64,000 bases of DNA, taken from the NCBI RefSeq assembly GCF_003121295.1, contig NZ_PHNC01000031.1, positions 1,676,439-1,740,438 on the forward strand. Direction: 5' to 3'. Position 1 is the stretch's first letter. Each line of letters begins with the position of its first letter. The position numbers were made by a program, and so were the translations under genes. Below the pieces are notes generated by a model that made no database searches, had not been told where the DNA came from, and was given only the letters and a program-made list of their open reading frames with translations. Shown one piece after another: positions 45,412 through 52,211 of the stretch. The DNA comes from Streptomyces orinoci. Its GTDB lineage: Bacteria > Actinomycetota > Actinomycetes > Streptomycetales > Streptomycetaceae.

Positions 45412-45496
45412 ACGTGCGGGCCGTTTGTGGCGGGTCGCGCCCACGCGGCGGAGCCGCATGGTGCAGCTGCCCCGCGCCCCTGATGGGGCGCCGCGG
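45412..45496 (-). repeat. Streptomyces intergenic palindromic repeat, copy 5
   Basis: The reverse complement of copy 4 with changes: ACGTGCGGGCCG, then GGGTCGCGCCCACGCGGCGG, AGCCGCAT and CCCCGCGCCCCTGATGGGGC. Copies 4 and 5 form an inverted pair about 80 nt apart. The rest of the 320-nt gap up to 45653 shows only the ribosome-binding site of the next gene. Confidence 0.75.
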
Positions 45497-45653
45497 CACT
45501 AAGGCCCCCGTCAGAACCCCTAAGGCACCCCCCGGCCCCAACATCAGGCACTCACCCGATGTGAGCCACCCCCCTCAGAGAGCACGCTTCTTCCAGGGCC
45601 GAAAAGGCCCGGCGAAAAACGCGAGAACCGCTCAACCCGGAGGGGAACCCACC

Positions 45654-45827
45654 ATGTTCACCGACCTGCTGCACAAGTTCCGCGCCATCGAGCTCACCCG
45701 GGACGCCGCCGACTACCGCCTCGCCGAGGCCGCCCGCCGAGCCGCCGGCGACACCGCCGCCAACGACACCGCCCCCGGCCGGAAGGGCCCGTCCCGGTCG
45801 CGCGCCTCCTACCGCACCGCCGCCTGA
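45654..45827 (+). CDS. small charged protein before the LuxR-family ATPase regulator
   Basis: A 57-residue protein, MFTDLLHKFRAIELTRDAAD then YRLAEAARRAAGDTAA and a basic Ser/Arg tail. The first 35 residues are predicted to be an amphipathic helix and the tail disordered. It has an excellent ribosome-binding site (GGAGGGG) and GC-rich third positions, so it is likely to be translated. It ends 1 nt before the ATG of the large regulator, a spacing that suggests coupled translation. No known function; similar small Ala/Arg-rich proteins are common in streptomycetes. Confidence 0.6.
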   Translation: MFTDLLHKFRAIELTRDAADYRLAEAARRAAGDTAANDTAPGRKGPSRSRASYRTAA

Positions 45828-45828
45828 G

Positions 45829-48800
45829 ATGGCCCAGCCGGAGCCCTGTGCCATCCTCGGCGACGTGCACAAGAACTCCGTGAGCCCCGTATTCATCGGA
45901 CGCGCCGAGGAACTCGGCATCCTCACCGACGCCCTGGCCCGCGCCGCCGGGGGCGAGCCGCAGGCCCTGCTCATCGGCGGTGAGGCAGGCGTCGGCAAGA
46001 CGCGCCTGATCGAGGAGTTCCTCACCGCCGCCACCGGGGCCGGAGCCGTCACCGCGGTGGGCGGCTGTGTGGAGATCGGGTGCGAGGGCCTGCCCTTCGC
46101 CCCCGTCTCCACCGCCCTGCGCGCCCTGCACCGCCAACTGGGCGGGGAGTTGGCGCTGGCCGCCGCCGGCCAGGAGGGCGAGCTCGCCCGGCTGCTGCCC
46201 GAACTGGGCGAAACCACCCGGGAGTCACACGACGAGGACGGCCGCGCCCGGCTCTTCGAGCTCACCGCCCGGATGCTGGAGCGGCTCACCGCCGAGCGCA
46301 CCCTGGTGCTCGTCGTCGAGGACCTGCACTGGGCCGACCGCTCCACTCGCGAACTGCTCGCCTATCTGCTGCGTTCCCTGCACACCGGCCGCCTGGTCAT
46401 CATCGCCTCCTACCGCTCCGATGACATCCACCGCCGCCACCCACTGCGCCCCTTCCTCGCCGAACTGGACCGGATGCGCAGCCTCGTCCGAATCGAACTG
46501 TCCCGCTTCACCCGGGCCGAAGTCGGCGCCCAACTCACCGGAATCAGCGGCTCCGTGCCCGATGACGCGCTGCTGGACCGGGTCTTCGCCCGTTCCGACG
46601 GCAACGCCTTCTTCGTCGAGGAACTGGCCACCGCCATCGCCGAGGGCTGCACCTCCGGCCTCAGCACCTCGCTGCGCGATCTGCTGCTGGTCCGGGTGGA
46701 GGCGCTGGCGGAGGACACCCAGCAGGTGGTGCGGTTCGCCGCCGAGGGCGGGCTGGCGGTGGAGTACCAGCTGCTCCGCGCGGTCTGCGGTCTGGGTGAG
46801 GACGAGCTGATAGCCGCCCTGCGCCAGGCCGTCGGCGCCGGCATCCTGCTGCCCGCCCTGGACGGCGACGGCTACCGCTTCCGGCACGCCCTGGTCCGTG
46901 AGGCGGTCACCGACGACCTGCTGCCCGGGGAGCGCTCCCGCCTCAACCGCCGCTACGCCCAGGCCCTTGAGGCCGAACCGGCCCTGCTGCGGGCCGATGA
47001 GCTGGCCGCCCGGCTGGCCACCTACTGGTACCACGCCCATGAGCCCGTCAAGGCGCTGCCCGCGGTGCTGGCAGCCTCCGTCCGGGCCCGCCGCCGCTAC
47101 GCCTACGCCGAACAACTGCGGCTGCTGGAGCGGGCCCTGGAGCTGTGGGAGGACGTCCCGGCCGAAGAGCGGGACCGGCAGCGGCCCTTCGACGCCGCCG
47201 ACGCCTACCCGGCCTGCGGCTGCGCCGACGAGGCCCTGAGCCTGCTGGACCTGCTGGCCGAGATGGTCACCGCCGCCATCATGTCCGGCGAACGCGAACG
47301 CGCCCTGGCCGTCTGCAAAAAGGCGCTGAAGATGCTGGACGAGACCAAGGACCCCCTTCGCGCCGCCTGGTTCTGGACCCAGCGCAGCAAGCTGATGGAG
47401 GGCCTGGTGCGCACCGACGGCTCGGCCGAGATCATCCGGGCCCAGGAGCTGGTACGCGGCCTGCCGCCGTCCCCGGTGCACGCCGAGGTGATCGGCCAGG
47501 CCGCCGCCTGGAGCGCGGTGCACACGCCCGGCCCGGACAGCTATCAGCTGGCCGAGCGCGCCGTGGAGCTGGCCCGCCTGGTGGGGGCCGAGGGCACCGG
47601 GCTCAACGCCCGGCTGACGCTGGCCGGGCTGCGGATCGACTCCGGTGATGTGGAGGGCGGGCTGGCCGAGATGCGCGCGGTGCGCGCCCGGGTGGTGGAG
47701 CTGGGGTACGTCCCCGTCATAGGGCGCTGCCATGTCAACCTCTCCTCCGCGCTGGAGGGCGTGGGCCGCTCCGCCGAGGCGGTGGCGGTGGTGGACGGGG
47801 CCCTCGCGCTGCTGGACCGCTACGGTCTGCGGGACTCCAAGGCCTGGGCGCTGTCCAACAAGGCCAAATCGCTCTTGTCGCTGGGGCGTTGGACGGAGGT
47901 CGAGCAAGTGGTCCCGGAGGTGCTGCGGCTGGCCCAGGGCCGCAAGCCCAGCGGCTTCGGCGCGCACAGCCTGGCCCGGCTGGCCCTGGCCCGCGGCGAT
48001 CTCGCCCAGGCCGAGCGGCAGCTGGCGGCGGTGCGCGAGCACCATGGGGTGGAGGATCCCCAGCCGCAGATCGTCATCCCGCTCGCCCACACCACCCTGG
48101 AACTGGCCGCTGCCCGCGGGCAACTGGCCGACGCCCGGACCGCCCTGACCGGGATCCTGGACGCCGGGCTGCCCCCGGGCACCCAGCGGAGCGGCTGGCC
48201 GCTGCTGATCGCCGCGGCCGGGGCGGAGGCGGACGCCCGCGGCCTGCCTGCCGCAGAGCCCGGCCGGGCGGAGATCCTCGCCCGGATCCGTACCGCGGCC
48301 AAGAAGCTGCCCCGGATCGTCCCGCTCTGGCAGGCGTATGGGGCCTTCCTGGACGCCGAACTGCTGCGCGCCGAAGGCCAGTGGGAGCCGGACCGCTGGG
48401 CCGAGACGGTGGCCGCCTTCGAACTGACCGACCGCCCCTATGACCTGGCCCGGGTGCGCCACCGCTGGGCCGAGGCGCTGCTGACGACCGGGGGAGCGGG
48501 CGGCGTCGAACGGGCCGCCGAACTGCTGCCGGAGGTCCATGCCACCGCCGTCCGGCTGGGTGCCCGCCCGCTGCGGGAGGCCGCCGAACTCCTGGCCCGC
48601 CGCGCCCGGTTGCCGCTGACGCCGCCGCAACGCCCCACCGCTGCCGCCGGGTCGGGCGCCGAGGCGCTGGGCCTGACCCCGCGCGAGCGCGATGTGCTGC
48701 GCCTGGTGGCGCAGGGCCGCAGCAACCGGCAGATAGCCGAGGAACTGTTCATCTCACCCAAGACGGCCAGCGTGCATGTCTCCAACATCCTGGCCAAGCT

Positions 48801-48876
48801 GGGCGCTTCGGGCCGTGGCGAGGCGGCCGCCACCGCATACCGGCTGCGGCTGTTCAGCCCTGCCGAAGGCGTATGA
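45829..48876 (+). CDS. LAL-type LuxR transcriptional regulator with AAA ATPase domain
   Basis: A 1015-residue large ATP-binding regulator of the LuxR family. Walker A is GGEAGVGKTR at about residues 50-59, Walker B is LVLVVEDLHWADRS near 163, the middle 500 residues are helical TPR-like repeats, and the C-terminal 65 residues are the LuxR helix-turn-helix (LTPRERDVLRLVAQGRSNRQIAEELFISPKTASVHVSNILAKLGA). LALs are usually activators for secondary metabolism or sugar use. No target operator is obvious. Start ATG 45829 is supported by tight packing after the small gene; GTG 45880 (VSPVFIGRAEEL) is an alternative that fits family N-termini better. Confidence 0.9.
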   Translation: MAQPEPCAILGDVHKNSVSPVFIGRAEELGILTDALARAAGGEPQALLIGGEAGVGKTRLIEEFLTAATGAGAVTAVGGCVEIGCEGLPFAPVSTALRALHRQLGGELALAAAGQEGELARLLPELGETTRESHDEDGRARLFELTARMLERLTAERTLVLVVEDLHWADRSTRELLAYLLRSLHTGRLVIIASYRSDDIHRRHPLRPFLAELDRMRSLVRIELSRFTRAEVGAQLTGISGSVPDDALLDRVFARSDGNAFFVEELATAIAEGCTSGLSTSLRDLLLVRVEALAEDTQQVVRFAAEGGLAVEYQLLRAVCGLGEDELIAALRQAVGAGILLPALDGDGYRFRHALVREAVTDDLLPGERSRLNRRYAQALEAEPALLRADELAARLATYWYHAHEPVKALPAVLAASVRARRRYAYAEQLRLLERALELWEDVPAEERDRQRPFDAADAYPACGCADEALSLLDLLAEMVTAAIMSGERERALAVCKKALKMLDETKDPLRAAWFWTQRSKLMEGLVRTDGSAEIIRAQELVRGLPPSPVHAEVIGQAAAWSAVHTPGPDSYQLAERAVELARLVGAEGTGLNARLTLAGLRIDSGDVEGGLAEMRAVRARVVELGYVPVIGRCHVNLSSALEGVGRSAEAVAVVDGALALLDRYGLRDSKAWALSNKAKSLLSLGRWTEVEQVVPEVLRLAQGRKPSGFGAHSLARLALARGDLAQAERQLAAVREHHGVEDPQPQIVIPLAHTTLELAAARGQLADARTALTGILDAGLPPGTQRSGWPLLIAAAGAEADARGLPAAEPGRAEILARIRTAAKKLPRIVPLWQAYGAFLDAELLRAEGQWEPDRWAETVAAFELTDRPYDLARVRHRWAEALLTTGGAGGVERAAELLPEVHATAVRLGARPLREAAELLARRARLPLTPPQRPTAAAGSGAEALGLTPRERDVLRLVAQGRSNRQIAEELFISPKTASVHVSNILAKLGASGRGEAAATAYRLRLFSPAEGV

Positions 48877-49018
48877 CCACCTGACCCGAGTCGAGGTCCA
48901 CCGGGCCTCGGCCGGGATCGGCGTCGCCCACGTCATCCAGGCACAGCTCATGCCGATCGCGCTCATCCCGGGTGTGCTTGCGGCCGGGGGCGAACAGGTC
49001 CTCCAACGCGTCGAACAT
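48854..49018 (-). CDS. DUF6191-like small protein
   Basis: A 54-residue protein beginning MFDALEDLFAPGRKHTRDER and ending DPGRGPVDLDSGQVVIRLRQG. The FEDLFxPGxKHTxxE start and DPGxGPIDLxxGxVVI end are, from memory, the pattern of the actinobacterial DUF6191 family; role unknown. The ATG at 49016-49018 is preceded by AGGGGAG, which decides this start over the in-frame codon at 49066. Its 3' end overlaps the 3' end of the LuxR regulator by 23 bp tail to tail, an uncommon arrangement that may allow the two messages to interfere. Confidence 0.7.
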   Translation of the reverse strand: MFDALEDLFAPGRKHTRDERDRHELCLDDVGDADPGRGPVDLDSGQVVIRLRQG

Positions 49019-49072
49019 CCCAACTCCCCTGAGTGGTCCCGGCTTTCCATTGTACGCGGCAGACACTTTTCT

Positions 49073-49094
49073 CTGTACCTATTGGTATGTACAG
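49073..49094. promoter_or_regulatory. dyad operator candidate before the DUF4865 gene
   Basis: CTGTAC-ctattggtat-GTACAG, a perfect 6-bp dyad with an inner ACC/GGT pair, located 47 nt before the ATG. It resembles TetR- or HxlR-type sites. No such regulator is encoded nearby, and the site lies in the gap shared with the divergent DUF6191 gene. Confidence 0.45.
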
Positions 49095-49140
49095 TGGTCG
49101 GACGATCAACGGCACCAGCCCGCGGACCGGACGAAAGGCC

Positions 49141-49743
49141 ATGCCCACCGTGTATGCGATGCAGTACGAGATCACCCTGCCCGCCGACTACGCCATGGAC
49201 GTCATCCGGCAACGGGTGGCCGCCGCCGCCCATCTGCTGGACGACCGCGCCGGGCTCGGCCTCAAGGCGTACCTGATCCGGGAGAACGGCCGGGAGGGCT
49301 CACCGGTCAACCAGTACGCGCCGTTCTATCTCTGGCAGGAGACCGGCCCCATGGCGGACTTCCTGGTCGGCGGCGGCGGATTCCAGCGCATCATCGGTTC
49401 GTTCGGGCGTCCCGCCGTCCACCACTGGACCGGGCTGGCCGCCCTCCCCGGCCCCGCCCGGGCTGCCGTACCGCGGGCCGCCACCCGGCGGCTGACAACC
49501 CTGCCGGAGTTCGCCGATCCGGACGGCCTGGCCGCGCTGTTCGAGGAGGAGACCGCCCGGCTGCACTCCACCGCCGGGCGCGAGGGGGTGCACACCACGG
49601 CGCTCGCCTTCGACCCCCGGCACTGGCAGCTGCTGCGCTTCACGCTGTGGGAGGACGCCGCCCCCGCGGACGAGGACGCCACCGAGCGTTATGAGGTGCT
49701 CCACCTGTCCGCACCCCACCTGGACGCGCTGCCGGGCGCCTGA
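49141..49743 (+). CDS. DUF4865 family protein
   Basis: A 200-residue protein that starts YAMQYEITLPADYAMDVIRQRVAAAAHLLDDRAGLGLKAYLIRE (in adjacent segments) and has QYAPFYLWQETGPMADFLVGGGGFQRII, which is the characteristic pattern of DUF4865 and recalls the fold of small ligand-binding dimeric alpha/beta-barrel proteins. No catalytic residue can be assigned. Homologues are often next to TetR regulators and tautomerase-like genes; here neither is present, but a dyad operator lies before the gene. ATG 49141 follows GAAAGG. The stop lies in the intergenic repeat copy 6. Confidence 0.75.
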   Translation: MPTVYAMQYEITLPADYAMDVIRQRVAAAAHLLDDRAGLGLKAYLIRENGREGSPVNQYAPFYLWQETGPMADFLVGGGGFQRIIGSFGRPAVHHWTGLAALPGPARAAVPRAATRRLTTLPEFADPDGLAALFEEETARLHSTAGREGVHTTALAFDPRHWQLLRFTLWEDAAPADEDATERYEVLHLSAPHLDALPGA

Positions 49744-49815
49744 GGGGCGCGGGGCGAGCTGCATCATGCGGCTCCGCCGCGTGGGCGCGAACGGCCACAG
49801 CGGTCCGCAGGTGAA
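49742..49815 (+). repeat. Streptomyces intergenic palindromic repeat, copy 6
   Basis: Contains GAGGGGCGCGGGGCGAGCTG, ATGCGGCTCCGCCGCGTGGG and CGCGAACGGCCAC. It overlaps the DUF4865 stop and lies between convergent genes, where it may serve as a two-way terminator. Confidence 0.7.
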
Positions 49816-49845
49816 GTGCTGCAGTTCCCATGGAGCGCCCTGTGC

Positions 49846-50838
49846 TCAGTCCCACGACCCCAGCGCCCTGGGCAAGGCGGCTATCTCCGCCAAATCCTCC
49901 TCCCCCAGCCGAAGTTCCGCAGCGGCAGCGTTCTGCACCGCCCACTGGGCCTTCTTGGTGCCCGGCACCGGCACCACATGCCGCCCCTGGGCCAGCACCC
50001 AGGCCAGCGCCACCTGCGCCGCGGTGGCGCCATGGCGCCGGCCGACCCGGCGCAGCCCGGCCACTATCGGCTGGTTGGCCGCCATCATCTCGGCGGTGAA
50101 CCGGGGGTGCCGGGCCCGGATGTCCTCCGGCTCAAAGCCCTGGCCGGGGGTGAGGGTGCCACTGAGGAAACCGTTCCCCAGAGGCATCGCGGCCAGCAGC
50201 CCCACCCCCCGCGAGGCACACCAGGGCACCAGGGTGTCCAGCGCCTCCCGTGACCACACCGACAACTCGGCCTGCACACAGCTCACCGGGAACACCTGTT
50301 GCACCCGCTCCAGTTGGCGGACCGTGGCGTCATAGAGCCCCGCGCCGGAGCGCCGCTGGGTGCGGGCGCCGATCGCGCACCACCCCAGGGCCCGTACCTT
50401 CCCGGCGGCCACCAGTTCCGCCATGGCGCCCCAGGTCTCCTCCACCGGCACCTCCGGGTCGGGCCGGTGCAGCTGGTAGAGGTCGATCACATCGGTCTGC
50501 AGCCGCCGCAGCGAGGCATCACAGGCCCTCTTGACATACCCGGGGCGGCCGTTGGCCACTATGTGCTGTTCGCCCACCAGCAGCCCGCACTTGGTGGAGA
50601 CAAACGCCTCCGACCGCCGCTGGCGCAACACCCGCCCCACCAGTAGCTCGTTGGTGAACGGCCCGTACATATCCGCGGTGTCCAGCAGGCTGACTCCCGC
50701 GTCCAGCGCCGCGTGCACGGTGCGCAGTGCGCCCTCGCCGCTCTGCTGGGAGGCGGTGTAGGCCCAGTGCATGGGCATACAGCCCAGGCCGATTGCCCCC
50801 ACTTCGAGCGCCGTGGCACCGATTCTCCTGCGCTCCAC
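49846..50838 (-). CDS. aldo/keto reductase
   Basis: A 330-residue NADPH-dependent reductase barrel. The catalytic tetrad is recognisable: D and Y in LLDTADMYGPFTNE, K in FVSTKCGLLV and H in LYQLHRPDPEVP. The C-terminal cofactor region is HVVPVPGTKKAQW. It belongs to the group that includes YghZ/potassium-channel beta-like and pyridoxal reductase relatives; substrate unknown. A GTG at 50836-50838 with GGGAGGG nine bases away is the start; the frame is open to 51930 as a shadow of the dehydrogenase. It is divergent from the 2-hydroxyacid dehydrogenase gene, 84 nt apart. Confidence 0.87.
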   Translation of the reverse strand: MERRRIGATALEVGAIGLGCMPMHWAYTASQQSGEGALRTVHAALDAGVSLLDTADMYGPFTNELLVGRVLRQRRSEAFVSTKCGLLVGEQHIVANGRPGYVKRACDASLRRLQTDVIDLYQLHRPDPEVPVEETWGAMAELVAAGKVRALGWCAIGARTQRRSGAGLYDATVRQLERVQQVFPVSCVQAELSVWSREALDTLVPWCASRGVGLLAAMPLGNGFLSGTLTPGQGFEPEDIRARHPRFTAEMMAANQPIVAGLRRVGRRHGATAAQVALAWVLAQGRHVVPVPGTKKAQWAVQNAAAAELRLGEEDLAEIAALPRALGSWD

Positions 50839-50910
50839 CGGCCGTTTCCCTCCCGTGCCCTGCTGATCGGCGCTCCCCCAACTTAACCTCTGGCGCACCG
50901 CCCTTTCGCA

Positions 50911-50922
50911 TAGCCTCCTGGC
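50911..50922 (+). promoter_or_regulatory. candidate -10 for the leaderless dehydrogenase gene
   Basis: TAGCCT at 50911-50916, 6 nt before ATG 50923, and no Shine-Dalgarno sequence. A poor TAACCT at 50884 lies further upstream. Confidence 0.38.
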
Positions 50923-51900
50923 ATGACTGCAGATCACAGCGGTGCCGACCGCCCCATGGCCTGGCTGCCCCTGCCTCTGGAGGAGCTCGGGGAGCTGCCC
51001 GGCGGCCTGGAGTACGCCTACTGGAACGGCGAGGACGACTACCCGGCCGACCCCGGACGGTGTGTGTTCTACGCGGTGCCCTATGCCGCCCATGGCCGGC
51101 TGCACGGGCCGGAGGTGTGCGCCCGTCCGCTGCCGCTGATGCGCAATCTGCGGGTGGTGCAGGCGCTGACCGCCGGAGTGGACCATCTGCTGCCCGCCCT
51201 GCCGCTGCTGCCGCCGGGTGCCGTGCTGTGCAACGCCCGGGGCCTGCACGACGCCAGCACCGCGGAGCTGGCCCTGGCCCTCACCCTGGCCTCGCTCAGG
51301 GACATCCCGGGTTTCTCCCGGGCGCAGGGAGCGGGGGAGTGGCGCCCGGGCTTCCAGCCGGCGCTCGCCGACAAGTCCGTACTCATCGTCGGCTACGGTT
51401 CGATCGGCAGTGCCATCGAAGACCGGCTCGCGCCCTTTGAGTGCGCCCGGGTGGCGCGCGTCGCGCGCTCCCCGCGCACGACCCTGCGCGGCCCGGTGCA
51501 CCCGGTCACCGAACTGCCCCGGCTGCTTCCCGAGGCGGATGTGGTGATCCTGGTGGCGCCGCTCACCGAGGAGACCCGTGGCCTGATGGGCGCCGCCAAC
51601 CTGGCCCGGATGAAGGACGGGGCGCTGCTGGTCAATGTGGCGCGCGGGGCGGTGGTGGACACCGGCGCGCTCCTCGCCGAGCTGCGGACCGGCCGTCTGC
51701 GCGCGGCACTTGACGTCACCGACCCCGAACCCCTGCCCCCGGACCACCCGTTGTGGACCGCCCCCGGCGTGCTGATCACCCCTCATGTGGGCGGCGCCTC
51801 CTCGGCCTTCACCCCCCGTGCCCAGGCGCTGATTCGAGGCCAGCTGGCCAGATTCATGCTGGACGAGCCGCCGTTGAATGTCGTAGCCAGTGCCAGCTGA
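50923..51900 (+). CDS. D-2-hydroxyacid dehydrogenase family protein
   Basis: A 325-residue NAD(P)-dependent dehydrogenase. The Rossmann motif is IVGYGSIGSAIEDRL, and the catalytic residues are in NVARGAVVDTGALL (Arg), DVTDPEPLPPDHPLW (Glu) and TPHVGGASSAF (His). The N-terminal substrate domain, with VVQALTAGVDHLLPALPLL, GLHDASTAELALALTLASLR, is normal. It probably reduces a 2-oxoacid; glyoxylate, hydroxypyruvate or phenylpyruvate cannot be told apart. It stands alone between two divergent promoters. Confidence 0.88.
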   Translation: MTADHSGADRPMAWLPLPLEELGELPGGLEYAYWNGEDDYPADPGRCVFYAVPYAAHGRLHGPEVCARPLPLMRNLRVVQALTAGVDHLLPALPLLPPGAVLCNARGLHDASTAELALALTLASLRDIPGFSRAQGAGEWRPGFQPALADKSVLIVGYGSIGSAIEDRLAPFECARVARVARSPRTTLRGPVHPVTELPRLLPEADVVILVAPLTEETRGLMGAANLARMKDGALLVNVARGAVVDTGALLAELRTGRLRAALDVTDPEPLPPDHPLWTAPGVLITPHVGGASSAFTPRAQALIRGQLARFMLDEPPLNVVASAS

Positions 51901-51983
51901 AAGCAACGTAGAGGTACCGTTCGGCTGCACAGCGTGTCCATATTCCGTTAGCTAGTTACGCTATGTATATGAGCTATGTCCCT

Positions 51984-51995
51984 GAGTGACCACTC
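51984..51995. promoter_or_regulatory. dyad near the promoter of the second GGDEF gene
   Basis: GAGTG-AC-CACTC is a perfect dyad in an AT-rich promoter zone (51940-51980, with TATGTATAT). BldD, the c-di-GMP-responsive developmental repressor, binds AGTGA/TCAC-type palindromes before several cdg genes in Streptomyces; this is similar but not identical. Confidence 0.3.
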
Positions 51996-52076
51996 TGGTG
52001 TATCGTCCGGACCGGGGGCTGCGCCGCGCATGGAAAGGCGCAGCGAAGTACCGGCACTCAAGGGGGGCGACGGGCG

Positions 52077-52211
52077 ATGCACGGCCAATGGACGATCAAC
52101 CCGACGCGGCTCATGCACCGGCCACTTGCGCACCGGCGGCGAGTCCACTGCACGGCGACCCTGCTGCTGTGGCTCCCGTGGATCGCCTGGCTCAGGACGG
52201 CGGCACGGTGA
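52077..52211 (+). CDS. 44-codon upstream ORF coupled to the GGDEF gene
   Basis: An open frame of 44 residues, MHGQWTINPTRLMHRPLAHR followed by RRVHCTATLLLWLPWIAWLRTAAR. The ATG at 52077 has AGGGGGG ten bases upstream, better than any signal for the downstream gene. Its TGA (52209-52211) overlaps the GTG at 52208 (GTGA), so the GGDEF protein would be made by translational coupling. The peptide has a basic N-terminal half and a hydrophobic, Trp-rich C-terminal helix and could sit in the membrane. It may be only a translation leader. No homologue is known to me. Confidence 0.45.
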   Translation: MHGQWTINPTRLMHRPLAHRRRVHCTATLLLWLPWIAWLRTAAR

